Shown here: positions 1 through 11,396 of the stretch, piece after piece
Layout of the letters: each line of letters begins with the position of its first letter
How positions within the stretch are numbered: position 1 is the first letter of the stretch
Origin: Quillaja saponaria
Taxonomy: Eukaryota > Streptophyta > Magnoliopsida > Fabales > Quillajaceae
Assembly: GCA_029379385.1 (NCBI GenBank)
Contig: CM055606.1
Location: 558,001-622,000, forward strand
Direction of reading: 5' to 3'
Length of the DNA: 64,000 nucleotides
Position numbers and translations under genes: made by a program
Notes under the pieces: model-generated
Seen by the model: the letters and a program-made list of their open reading frames with translations, nothing else
Databases searched by the model: none
What the model was told of the DNA's origin: nothing

Positions 1-3000
1 ACCAAATATTGGTATTTTGTAGCATCTTTAATAATAAGAATAATTTATTAATTTAACAATCAAATATGTTATTTTTAGTAATTACCTTTTGATCTTTTGA
101 ATGCAACCATTAAAACTGAAACTAAAAAATTTATTGATATTTTAATATTACCAATCTGTTGGAGATTAAAAATTATAATATTAATAAATGAATCTAACAT
201 TTTTAATCACCATGTTAATTCTAATAATATTTAATAAGTTATGATTGTCTTAATCTTTTAGCTAGCTAACACAGCACTGCACTGCCCTTCTGTTTATGTA
301 CGACCGAGTTGAATTGAAGATTTGGAATATCTAGAATTTTGAATTTGAAGTTTCATCACATCTGCAGCATCATTTTGCATATGCATAACACGTGCTTGAT
401 GACATGACTTGAAAATTATATATATTACATTGTAGAATGTTTATACTTATTTTGGTAGTGGCACACAACTGCACTGTCCTTCTACTATATTTGATTATAA
501 TTTGATGAAAAAATATACTTAGAATCGAATAATATTCTAAATGTTTGCTGTTTGGATCACATTTAAATTATTTTTATTATCATACAAACAAATAAGTAAA
601 AATAAAATATTATTTTTTCACTTATAATCAATTTTTATAAGTAATCAAATAAAAAATTATTCTATTAAAGGAGGTTGAGCCTTGTAAAAGGAACTAGTAA
701 CTTTCAATAGAAAATCCAGAGTTGAATCTGGAGATATCATCTTGGAAGATATTCTTTTCCAAAAGAGTCACACCAAAATTTAAAGAATTAGTTCTCACAG
801 CAATATTACAAAAAAATACATAAATTATCCAAAAATAAGTACATGCATCTCAATCAGAGTACATGAGGTTGATCCAACGAACAGCGAGGCATGTGCTTAT
901 ATGGTCACCACCATTTGCTTCTTTTGTTTACAGTTTTATTCAATTTCTCACAAATGTTGTGGCCTGTGCGTTTTTTTTTTTCCTTATAGAGCTAAGACCT
1001 GGTATCACACTAGCTAGTGTCATTTTTAATAAGGGAATCTAATTTAATGTTTTCAGACGTAATAATTATTAATTAATTGCTGTAATGGTTTGACTAGATT
1101 CTTGCTCTCTAGCTATATCTGTCGGTGAAGATATATAGCGTTTTAAGTGTTAGTTTAATTTTTTTTTTTAATGTTTCTTAGTAAAACATTTTACTAATTA
1201 AATTAGCCGACACATGTATTTATTAATATTTAATGCGGCCAATATGATTAATATTATATATATTTGTAAAACCAAGTGCACGTACGTGTTGAACTAACTA
1301 AAAGTATAATGCGTTAATTGAATTAAACAATGCCAAAATTAATATGAACAACATACTAACAAAAGGTTGGAATTAAAACCCTAGCTAGCCATGGCTAATT
1401 AGCTACTAGTTATTTTATATTTTAGTTATTATTGTTAAGTTTTGATCTAACTGGTACACATTTACAAAAAAGTGATATGATCATACTAATATAATAGATT
1501 AGACAATCAACTTTTGACATATGACACCTATAAAAATAGTAAATTGGGTGACTGATATTTCTCCGAAGACACTCTAATGGTAAAATCAGTGCTATAGTAG
1601 AGAGAATTAGTAATGTTTGATTAGAGTTTTAAAAATTAGAAGTTATTTTTTTCAGAATTTGTATTAGATTTTATATAATGAGACTTGTCCATGTGCCACA
1701 TGTTGGGTAATCAAGGTGTCATGAGTTGCCTCTGTCATGCGTATCATGCAGAGATTGATCCGGACCAATTTAGTAATATCACTTAGTATTCCTAGGATTC
1801 CCACGCCCACGCACAAACAAATAAGGTTTCAGCTTCAGGTCTGGTTCTGCATGTATATGGTTTACTCTTTTTTGTATTGAATTAAAAATGTATTTTGAGC
1901 AAGTTGGAGTTCAAATATTACAAGTTGGTGAGACATACTCTGACACAGTCGAATCTTATTGGCTATCCTTCATCTCAGATTCGGACTTTACCTAGGGAAG
2001 GTTTCTTCCAATCTATAGATCTCTGGAAAGGGAAATGACTATACAAAATACACATGGACACCCTCCATATTTTTACCTTCGTTTTCTACCATATTTATTT
2101 AAAAACTTATGGCTCTCTTTGGATTCAGAACCAAATGAGTACTTAATGGCTCACTATCACATCAGTAGTGGTTTGGTGTTTTTGTAAATTGAAGTCATTA
2201 GATTTGATATGGAAAAAATAACTCTAAAAGCGACTGGTTTGGTAGTAAAAATATAATCGACGTGGCAAGAATTTAGTTGATTTGTGAAAGCAACTTTTGG
2301 GTTTAGAGATTGTTGTTTTTATTAAATTGCATTTATGTGAAATATATATATATATATTATATTTATGCTCTTGTTAATTGGCAATCTCACATCACGAAGG
2401 TGGGACTCAATTTAAATCCTTTAAACAATGTAAAATAAAAATAAAAATTATCAATTGAAATAAATAACACTTTCATTTTATTTTATAGGGGTAGAACCGC
2501 AAATTTGTTTGTTGAAGTTGCAATGCCTAGAATAGTATTTAGTGCCCCTCAAAATCAAATTTTAGACCACTAATGGCCCCATTTGTGTCATCTTTTGGAC
2601 CCAAATTTTAGAGCCCAGTAATGGCCTCATATAATGCACACCAATCAAGTTGGATAGGCCCAAACTTGTTTCCAGTTCGGCTTAACTGTTGTAAACAGAA
2701 AATGTTTCAATTTGTCACTTTGAGATAAATGGAATGAAAGGGTTGCTAGTATATAATATTATAGATATATATTATAAGATTCAAAATTAGGCAAAAAGAG
2801 GTTTATGTTTAGTGTTGTTTATCTTCTATTTTATTTATTAAATTAAATAAGTATCATTCATAGTTTAATTTAATCTAATAGATATAAAAACGGTGAATTC
2901 TTCGTATAGATAAGATATGATTTTTATAAGTTTCTTAATTATAACAGAAAGAAAATGCTATGCAATCCAGACAGATATCTTACCAATTACCTTGACTTTG

Positions 3001-3820
3001 GATTGACCTTTTCATTTAAATATTAGAAAGAAAAAAATATGGGTAATTTAGCCCTATTATTATAAGAAACTCATTATAGGTTATAAAATAAAACCCAAAT
3101 GAATATCCAACAAGACTAACTCTAAACAGAATTATATTGAATACATATTTTTTCATTCAAAAATATCGAACTGAATTTTTTCGTAAATGATATATAAAGA
3201 AACTCAGTATAGGTTCTCTCTTACATTTTTATTTCTTGTCTAATTCATTTGTTTATATCTTTGGTATGAGTTCTAATGATTAAATTAACCACAATATGAA
3301 CTTAGAAAAAGAGTGTTTGTCGGGTGAATATTATTTCTCAAATTCCTCCCAAGATCTTAAGAGATGTGCCCTTTATTTATGCCAAAATTAAAAACTTAAC
3401 AATGTTAAATATTGATCACTAAGTGGTCAATGACTTTTTTTTGTTTTTGTTTTTCTCAAAAAGAGAAATTAAGCTGTGGATGAAATTTTTTAGTTAATTG
3501 TTAATATTGTGAGAGTTCATGCATAAAACTTGTGTTATTTTTTATATGTTTGATGATTAGTGATTGACATTTAAAGAAAAACCTAAGCATTCTAATGCAA
3601 ATATATATAAAAAATGATATTTGTGTAAAAAAGCAAAATTCATTCTCAGAATTCAGCTTTTAGATGATCAAATGTCCAAGATTGATAACTTTTAATTTTT
3701 GGAACAAAACCAGAAGTAGCAGAAGATGAGTAAGGATTTAATTTTAGGATATTTAAATTTTACTACTAAATATATAATTTAATTATTTAATAATTTAATT
3801 ATATGTCAATTAACCAAATA
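1..3820. other. AT-rich intergenic DNA, no gene seen
   Basis: No reading frame of recognisable family and no exon chain was found on either strand. The stretch is strongly AT-rich, with short simple repeats such as a TA run near 2343-2360. It may hold old transposon debris, but I could not define ends for any element. Confidence 0.6.
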
Positions 3821-3829
3821 AATAGAACG

Positions 3830-3884
3830 TGTACAAGTGGTTGTTGATTATATATCTTTCATCGAGAGGTAAGGGTTTAAATCT
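3830..3884 (+). repeat. SINE-like pol III promoter (box A and box B), weak
   Basis: An 11-bp match to a degenerate box A (TGTACAAGTGG, 3830-3840) is followed 44 bp later by a degenerate box B (GGTTTAAATCT, 3874-3884). This spacing is usual for tRNA-derived plant SINEs. Box B has lost the central CG of GGTTCGANTCC. I see no clear A-rich tail or target duplication, so this is a candidate only; chance similarity in AT-rich DNA is possible. Confidence 0.25.
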
Positions 3885-4105
3885 TAGTAACCCAATAATC
3901 AATATCCTATGTAAAAGGGAATTTGACAGTAGAGGACAGAACAGAACAGAAGGAGACAGCTACACACGGGAGGCTTGCAATACATGCGAAAGTGTGCGAT
4001 TATTATGTTTCAGATTAAAAAAATGTCTTCAAATCATAAACATGCTCGTGCAGCCTCACCAATTTACACAATGTTAGCACATCCATGGAAAAGTTTACCA
4101 GAAAT

Positions 4106-5357
4106 TCATTTTGATGGACCTTCAAACTGATCTCTTAGCTGCTCATATTTCTTAAGCTCAATCATTGAGATTGAGGGCGACAGCTCTCCAAGGACCTGAA
4201 AAGTCAAAAAATAGCATTTAGATAACCAAAACCCAATCAATGTCCAGAAGAAACTTAATCAGAATTTTGTTTCAACTCTTTGTAGTGCTGCATGTAGGTG
4301 GGACTATTGGCCAAGTAAAATTGAACATATATGTCATCTGAATGCAAAATGTACAGTTTGACTTGACAGTAAAATTCATTAGAAACTTATTTGTCAATAT
4401 AGAGTACCAAAGCCACCAACTTCTTCTTGGAATTTTTTTCCCAATTAAGTTATGCATGGGGCCTATTTCACGTAGAATATTAGACTTGATTAAATGGCAG
4501 TAGAAGTAAAGCAACTTAATATAACTGTTAATTCTTAAAGAGATTGAAGAAACGGGCCATCTTTATGTGAAGAATTTTCCAAACCCAATCCTCCCTTTTA
4601 ATTCTTTTGCAAGAAGCAGGTATCAACAAACTAAAAGCAGCTTATAGTTTTAGTTTCAGCAAGATCACATAATTTGTCAAGAGAAAAACAGCCTCATACC
4701 TTCACAAAATCATCATATTCAACAACAATAGAGTCAGCTTGATCATCTTTAGAGGAATATTCTGGATCTGCACTCAACCTAGGACAAAGAAACATGGCTC
4801 AGCACCATTAAAAGCACAAATAGAATAATAGCACATCATCTATAGAATAGAAAGATTACTATATGTGCATCCCTTGGTGAAGCCATGATATACAAAAATT
4901 TACTGCCAATTTACAGTCAGCTAGCACATCCTAACTATTATTCAACACCCTAATGTCCAACTAAATGCACCAATGATGAGCGTATGGTTTAGTCAATGTC
5001 TTGAGTGAACTCTGTTCTTTGCAGCATTAAACCAAGCATCTGCACATAAGGCATACATGTCAGCACCAGTGAAGTTTGGGGGACATTTTTGTGCTATTGA
5101 GTGAAGTGATACGTCTTGATGCAATTTAAACTTTCGGGTAAGTGCTTTAAGTGAAAAGGAAGGGAAATGGAGGTAAACAAGAGCATGGAATCAGCAATAA
5201 ATACATTAAGATGAAACGGAAATAAGAAGAGAAATTAATGTTCCGTATGAGATATATCGGAGTTAACTCCAATATATATATATAGCAGCTTATCAAATAG
5301 TCCCGGCAGGAAAAGTGCTGGGTCAATTATATCTGGTCTGTTGCTCGCATTGAATGA
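4106..5357 (-). pseudogene. PEX6: PEX6 (peroxisomal AAA+ ATPase) 3'-end fragment, pseudogene
   Basis: Four exon-like blocks on the minus strand match the C-terminal end of peroxin 6, the AAA+ ATPase that with PEX1 recycles the PEX5 receptor from the peroxisome membrane. In order: 5357-5241 (ASNRPDIIDPAL, then DKLLY), about 5150-5015 (ALTRKFKLHQDVS, GADMYALCADAWF), 4778-4700 (VVEYDDFVK) and 4196-4106 (VLGELSPS, LKKYEQLRDQF, stop). The last two join in frame with good splice sites. The LLRPGRFD segment of the family reads LFLPGLFD here, so both arginines of the second region of homology are gone. A TA-repeat expansion added residues before GVNS, and the block near 5015 lacks a GT donor in the right phase. 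The rest of the protein, including the Walker motifs, is absent from the window. I read it as a decaying partial duplicate; family identity is secure. Confidence 0.85.
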
Positions 5358-5944
5358 GGTAATATATCTATAACACGATGCAGAAAATATCTATTTGTGG
5401 TTATTATTTCAGAAGATCCAATCATTCAATCATTAAAAATGAAATAGTTATACACATCAGTCTAGGAAAGGTCTTCACCAGATCAAAAAGGAAATAAAGA
5501 ACACAAGGAATCAAATGGAAGGAAAAAAGATCACTCATCAAGTAGATGATGTCCAGAAGTGAGAAGTCAGTTTGGATTCTGGTTTACTAGAATTCCATAA
5601 ATAGTTAACATTAGACAGACCTACTAGAGAGCTCTCTTTTACATCATCAACTCATCAAACAAAGGAGCATGGGAAAGCAGTTCCATTAAATTGAATATGA
5701 AGTATGAACAATGAACTTGCAGATTGAGAAATATTGTCATTACACTACTTGCAATTCCTATGAACAAAGAAAACATCCAGATTGGGAAGTAAAGCAATTA
5801 CTCAATTAAATTGAAGAATATTCTAGGTGCTAAGCATAAGTGAACATTGCAGTAACCATGAAATGCATGTCCTCAAAAGGAATTACCTTCAGTTGTAGCA
5901 AAAGTTGTGTATGTACTATTGTCATCTCATCCATGGCTACACAT
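5358..5944. other. Spacer between PEX6 fragment and mTERF gene
   Basis: About 590 bp without a coding match on either strand. It lies downstream of the mTERF stop codon, so part could be the mTERF 3' untranslated region. No further PEX6 exon was recognised here, although upstream exons of that gene would be expected in this direction. Confidence 0.5.
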
Positions 5945-6892
5945 TCAAATCGCGCTCTGAATGTCCAGCTTCCCATGATACATGCTCAACAACTGAGGCA
6001 CGTCCTCCTCATAGTTGATCACAAACTTCTCCAAGAAAAGCTTCTCCTCAGGTAGCAGGACTGTAGTCAAGCTCAAAGTCTTCTTTATCAATCCTTTCAA
6101 AGACAAAATTTTTACAATTGAACACCTTGGTTTAATTCTCTTCTCCAAACTGAAAAATAAGACGACAGGACATCTAGCAATCATTCCTGACGGCAAACAC
6201 TTCTTGTTCACCCAAAAATCCATTGCCTTTATTATCTTATTCTCAGACAAAATAATACAATGCGGGTGCTTCCTAAATGCCGGAAAGTTGTCATCCTTGG
6301 ACAAACCCCACCTCTGATAAACCTCGTAACATCGGTTCCATGTGGCCCTGTTACTTTCACCAGATATAGTACGAATTGCCAATGCAAATGTCGACTTCAT
6401 TGGATCATATCCCATTTCCTTGACCTTTACTACAATTTCACTAAACTGGTCCTTCTTTCGGATCAAAGCCTCAGGAAAATGAGTTAGCAACAATGTAACA
6501 CATGACTTGGGCACACCTGCTTCTCTCAAAACAGCAAGATTTGGTATAAGATTCTTGGAATGGTGTTCAAGGAAATTCCATGAGGTGCGCTTTAAGGAAG
6601 CAACAACCTTTTCATCTAACAGGAGCACACTTTTGAGAAAGGTGTAAGATGGTATTATCTGTTTCTCTAACCTTCTAGTCAAAAGGGTCGGGTCTACTGT
6701 AAGGGTTCTTGCGAGGCAGCATTGGAAACACCTATAGACTGAAAAAAATTTAAGCCTGGGCAAAAGGGTGTCTTTTTGATTAGCTAACAGAAGCAAAGCA
6801 ACGGGCGCTTTCCGAACAACATTGGATATCTGGGTGATAGAAAACCCATACTTCTCTCTATAACATGTATGCCGTCCATCACCTCGGGACAT
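5945..6892 (-). pseudogene. mTERF family protein, 5'-truncated, start supplied by LTR sequence
   Basis: A continuous 315-codon frame encodes the body and C-terminus of a plant mTERF protein, a family of helical-repeat nucleic-acid binding proteins acting in mitochondria or plastids on organelle transcription and RNA. Typical pieces are GFSITQISNVVRKAP (from residue 16), LLLANQKDTLLPRLKFFS, the IARCPVVLFFSLEKRIKPR segment and a C-terminal VPQLLSMYHGK. The transit peptide and roughly the first 70-80 residues of the usual ~380-residue protein are missing. Residues 1-15, including the start Met, are read from sequence matching the 3' half of an LTR whose other copy lies at 17920-18092. No mTERF N-terminus was found beyond that LTR. 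The remaining frame is free of stops, so truncation may be recent. A functional organelle protein is unlikely without a targeting peptide. Confidence 0.82.
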
Positions 6893-6919
6893 ACACCCAT
6901 ACCATTTTATACACTAACA
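6846..6919 (+). repeat. Truncated 5' LTR remnant of the outer element
   Basis: It matches the last ~74 bp of the LTR at 17920-18092 and ends in ACTAACA before the primer-binding-like site. Its left edge is the junction with the mTERF coding sequence. On the minus strand this remnant supplies the first 15 codons of the mTERF frame. Confidence 0.65.
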
Positions 6920-7827
6920 CTAGCGTCATCCGTGGAAACTCGTACTCAAGTCTCCAACCTCTAGTGGGAACTCGACCTTGAGTTTCCTGACCTCCCATGT
7001 TCTATCTTGGCTAAAGCACGGCTCACACATAAATGTCACAAGCTCCTACGACAAAGGACCAACCACCTCACCGTCCAACCTCCTACAACAAAGGATTGGC
7101 CTTTTACGGAACAAAGACTCTAAAGCGTCCACAAGTTCGAGGTCCCTTTCATGACAAGAAAAAGTTGAGCTGTCCTCCTGAGGATCATACCCTAAACTCA
7201 GGAGCTTTTTCCATGCCTTCCTCCTGAGCACCATGGTCAACTCCCATGATGCAATTCTCTCATGACATCTAAGCTCCCGAGCATAAAGAAGCTCAGGGAA
7301 TGAGCAGTTGGGTGCATACTTGCATCAACATTAAGCCAATGGTAAAATATTATTGACAATGACTTAGTAAGTTCTCTGTAGGTTAAGAAAAATATAGACT
7401 GGACCAAACAAATGGCACAACTCGTGCAAGATGCACCAAGCTTAACATGTCGTCATACTGGTCTAATTTGTTTACTAGTGGCTTGTGTACTGAGCTACTC
7501 GAGGGGTGCCAAATTAAAAGAAAACTCATGTGACCAGCTTCAAGATTCAACCGAGCCAACCACAACAGGGTTCCAGGCATCTTATGATAATATGGCTCTT
7601 CTCAGTCATGCTGCCACTAGCCACACAGGCGTTGACATCTCAACCCACCCACATGCTGTGGAAAAGGAGGGAAGCCTACATTGTTAGTTTAAACTGTAAG
7701 ATCCAACTCTCGACTTGGAGTGCATGAGCAAACATTATGCTGAGCAGCCGACCGCCGCCTCCTGACAGTGCATAAGCCTGCGTTTACAGTGGTCTCTCAG
7801 ATCTAAGTTTAGGAATGGGATTGGTTA
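6920..7827. other. Left internal arm of the outer LTR element, no gene
   Basis: It starts with a primer-binding-like site (6918-6938). The remaining ~890 bp is less AT-rich than the flanking DNA and has no recognisable domain in any frame. Short frames present here have no family resemblance and are treated as chance. Confidence 0.5.
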
Positions 7828-8229
7828 TGTTAATATAGTAAAATGACATCTAATGAGAGCATGCCACGTGGCAGTTGCCTTTTCACTTGCTAACTTGAAC
7901 AGTTCTGGTGGCCCGTGCTAGTGCTATTCTACTCTATATATACATGTCATGTTTTTCAGGAGGGTAAGAAAAAAAATCAAAGGTGAAAGTCTTTTAACTT
8001 ATCTATTCTCTTCTTACCATTTACTAAGTCTTCTCCTGACTTACTCATCGGAAGATCTTGAGAGTTCACCCTGGACTCGGCTCCCATCCTCTATTTTGCA
8101 AGACACGAGATCGCTAGGTATCTAGGTCGCCACGACCCTTTGAAACACTTCAGCCACAAAAGGTTATCCAAAGGCTACTCCAAGACCGTTCATTCCCGTA
8201 ACCCGTGTAGGTTAACTTTGACATTAACA
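7828..8229 (+). repeat. 5' LTR of the Tat element
   Basis: Direct repeat of 16260-16673, starting TGTTAATATAG and ending ACATTAACA. It holds a TATA-like CTCTATATATACATG about 110 bp in (7934-7948), plausible as the element promoter. TTGGTGCCGTTATGGGAAGC follows directly as primer-binding site. Confidence 0.9.
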
Positions 8230-8281
8230 TTGGTGCCGTTATGGGAAGCTATTTAATTTAGCTTACAGACTTGTAACCGAC

Positions 8282-8949
8282 ATGGAAAACAGAGAAGAAA
8301 AGTTTGAGGAGCAACGTAGGTCGCGAATGGGAAAAGGCGTAGAAGGTGTGTCACTTCCTGCTCCCATTCCAAACCCCGACACTCCGGTCACTCAAAAACA
8401 ATACGTTGAGATTATGACCGCCTTGGGAGAAATCTCGGCTAGGTGAGCTTGATAGGTCGCCCCATAGGGCCCAACGGAGAATTCAATTCGAAGATTTGGT
8501 TGAAAGCTTGGGGAGCGGCTGAATGACAGAAGTTAGGGCGGAAACCAAGGGTCGAATACCTCGCCGAACACACAGAAGCTCGTCATCCTTTTACAAAAAG
8601 CGTAACCGACTGCCCTATCCCTCGAGGGGTTAAAATTCTGGCTTTGGAGCAATACCATGGAACTTCAGATCCTGATGATTTCATGATTGGGTTTGAATCT
8701 CTCATGCTATTACACGGCGTTCCCGATCAGGTGATGGGCAGGGTTTTCGGCTCTACTTTAAGAGGCAGCGCAAGATGGTGGTTTGCCCAACTCAAATAGG
8801 ATTCCATTCATTCTTTTGGACAATTGGTTTCTCAATTCAAACATCATTTTATGACGAATAGAAGGCATAAGAAGGACGCCACTTACCTTTTGTCTCTTAA
8901 ACAGGGTGACGAGGAGCCTCTTAAAGAGTTCGTGGGACGTTTTAATTGT
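8282..8949 (+). pseudogene. Tat gag remnant (Retrotrans_gag domain), internally broken
   Basis: An ATG at 8282, about 50 bp after the 5' LTR, opens a short Glu/Arg-rich frame (MENREEKFEEQRRSR) that stops near 8444. The conserved gag capsid core follows at about 8590-8949: YHGTSDPDDF, LHGVPDQVM, TLRGSARWWFAQL, MTNRRHKKDA, LSLKQGDEEPLKEFVGRFN. An in-frame stop lies after WWFAQLK. The sequence runs straight from GRFNCAE into protease, so the C-terminal gag with its CCHC zinc knuckle is deleted. It encoded the structural protein of the cytoplasmic virus-like particle but cannot do so now. Confidence 0.8.
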
Positions 8950-10300
8950 GCTGAAAGTCCTGATTGACAACGGGAGCTCGGCCAACATTATGTACTCCAA
9001 ATGCTTTGATCAAATAGGGATCTCAAGGAAAACACTGAAGCCGTTTGAAGGATCACTGGTAGGATTCAACGGTGAAGCAGTGGAGGTGGAAGGTTCGGTC
9101 GAGCTACCGGTTACACTGAAGGACGGGAACCTTGAGAAAAAGGTGATGCTGCAATTCTGCGTGGTAAAATTACCCTCGGCTTACAATGTCATACTAGGCC
9201 GACCGTTTTTAAATGCCGCAAGGGCTATACTTTCATCCTGGCATGTTTGTTTAAAATTCCTGACCTCCCGAGGAGTTGGTACCCTGTGTGGAAATCAAAG
9301 GGTAGCACTGCAGTGTTATTTTGCCAGTCTGGGTAGAAAGTCCATTGAGGTCTTGCACACGGATGACATCAGAGATGCCAGGCCGGACAAACAGATGGAT
9401 ATACGAAGAAGACCAGATTTAGTGGATAGGTTTGAGCCGGTGAATCTATTTGAGGGCAACCTAGAAAAGACCGTTCTTGTCGGTACAAAATTGGAGCAGG
9501 AGGTGAGAGAAGCTTTGATAGCGGTCTTAAGAAAAAATGCATCGGCCTTTGCTTGGTCGGCCAAGGACATGCCGGGGATTGACCCTTCTGTCATGCACCA
9601 CAGATTAAGTGTCAAGGCGGACTCCAGGCCAATCAGGCAGAATAATTTTTTTTTGCTGTGGATAGGCAAGAAGCTATTCAAGAAGAAGTATCCAAGTTAT
9701 TGGAGACAGGTTTCATCAGGGAGGTATATTACCCCGATTGGTTAGAGAATGTGGTCATCGTATGAAAGCAGAGCGGGAAGTGGAGAATGTGTGTGTACTT
9801 CACCGACCTGAATGAAGCATGCCCAAAGGATAGTTTTTCCTTGCCCCAAATTGACAGGTTGGTTAACAGTTCATCGGGAAACGAGCTATTGAACTTCATG
9901 GACGCTTATGCTGGTTATAATCAGATAAAGTTGGCCGAAGAGGACGGGGAGAAAACCTCATTCATTACAGAAATGGGAACCTACTGCTTCAAGGTTATGC
10001 CATTCGGATTGAAGAACTTTGGTGCGACCTACTAACGTTTGGTGAATAAAATATTTAAAGCACAAATAGGTCGTATCGTGGAAGTATACGTAGAGGACAT
10101 GCTGATCAAAAGTCCAACCTCAGAACTGCATGTTAAAGATTTACAGGAGACTTTCTCGACAATAAATCTCCATCGGCTGAAGCTCAACCCGACCAAGTGT
10201 ACATTCGGGGTCTCGGCGGGCAAATTCCTAGGTTTCATGATAATTGCAAGGGGAATTGAGGCCAATCCCTCTAAGATCGGGCCGTTCTCAGCATGCAAAG
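8950..10300 (+). pseudogene. Tat protease and reverse transcriptase, inactivated
   Basis: An aspartic protease begins at the deletion joint, with the active site D-N-G-S-S at 8966-8980 and AYNVILGRPFLNAARA further on. Reverse transcriptase blocks follow: WRMCVYFTDLNEACPKDSF, LPQIDRL, NFMDAYAGYNQI, FKVMPFGLKNFGATY, KLNPTKCTFGVSAGKFLGF. The polymerase active site YVDD reads YVED (10087-10098), replacing a metal-binding aspartate. Stops lie after the VVIV block and after FGATY, with frame changes near 9740. The domain order fits Ty3/gypsy; activity is excluded. Confidence 0.85.
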
Positions 10301-10304
10301 CCTG

Positions 10305-11396
10305 AGGTCGACCAAGAAGGTGCAGAGACTAACGGGTCGAATCAAAGCCCTGGCACGATTCATGTCCAAATCCGTGGATAGATGCTTCCCATTTTTTTAA
10401 ACTTTGAAGAAAGCATTCTCATAGACTGACAAGTGCGAGGTTGTTTTTCAACAGTTGAAGGAATATTTCGCTGCGGTTCTCGTGTTAGGCAAACCAGTAG
10501 AGGGCGAGATACTAATCCTTTATCTAGGTGCATCTGCTGTAGCCGTGAGTTCGGTGTTGCTTAAGGAGAACGGTTGTCAACAACAGCCTGTATATTACAC
10601 TAGTCGAGTCCTCCAAGGGGCAGAGATCAGGTATCCGCACATTGAGAAAATAGTTTTGGCTCTGGTAACCTCAGCTCGGAAACTAAGGCCATACTTCTAG
10701 GCCCACACTGTAGAGGTTAGGACCGACTAGCCACTGAAGAAGACTTTGCACAAGCCCAATACCTCGGGAAGAATGGTTCAATGGTCAATCGAACTGGGCG
10801 AGTTTGATATACGGTACAGCCCTAGAACGGCCATTAAAGCTCAGGCATTGGCGGACTTCATCGTGGAGTGTACATTTTTGAGTGAAAATTTGGGCGACCT
10901 AAACACTGAAAGCGCGGAGTACGAAGGCTGGTTATTGTACGTGGATGGGTCGTCCGATAAGCTTGGCAGTGGAGTAGGGGCAACTCTGAGGTTCCCTGAC
11001 TGCTAAGTAACGGATTGTGCCATAAAGTTTGACTTCCCTACCTCCAACAATGTAGCTGAGTACGAAGCTCTGATTTTGCGTCTCCGATGGGCCAGAGCAA
11101 CTGGAGCGGATGAATTGAGGGTTTTTTGTGATTCTCAGTTGATGGTGAAGCAGATAACGGGTGAGTATATAGCACAGGAGATCGCCATGATCCAATACCT
11201 GAAAAAGGTGAAACAACTCATCAGTCATTTCACGAAAGTAGTAGTACATCACATACCAAGGAATATGAATGGGAGAGCAGATGAGCTCTTCAAGCTCCAC
11301 GGATATGATAAGATAAAGGCTGGAATCCATACTTTGAAAAGACAGAGTTATGAGGAGTTCGAGACTTTGGCTGTCAGCATGTCGGGTCCATTATAG
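10305..11396 (+). pseudogene. Tat RNase H plus second archaeal-type RNase H, broken
   Basis: The first RNase H relic (about 10440-10900) has LYLGASAVAVSSVLL, PVYYTSRVLQGAEIRYPHIEK, SARKLRPYF and IKAQALADFI. The second RNase H begins at about 10929 with WLLYVDGSSDKLGSGVGATL, has NNVAEYEALILRLRWA, the DSQL motif and HIPRNMNGRADELFKL, and ends near 11310. The D-E-D pattern (YVDGSS, AEYEAL, FCDSQL) is kept in the second domain. Two such domains in tandem separate Tat from most other gypsy lineages. Stops near 10698 and 11004 break the frame. Confidence 0.85.
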
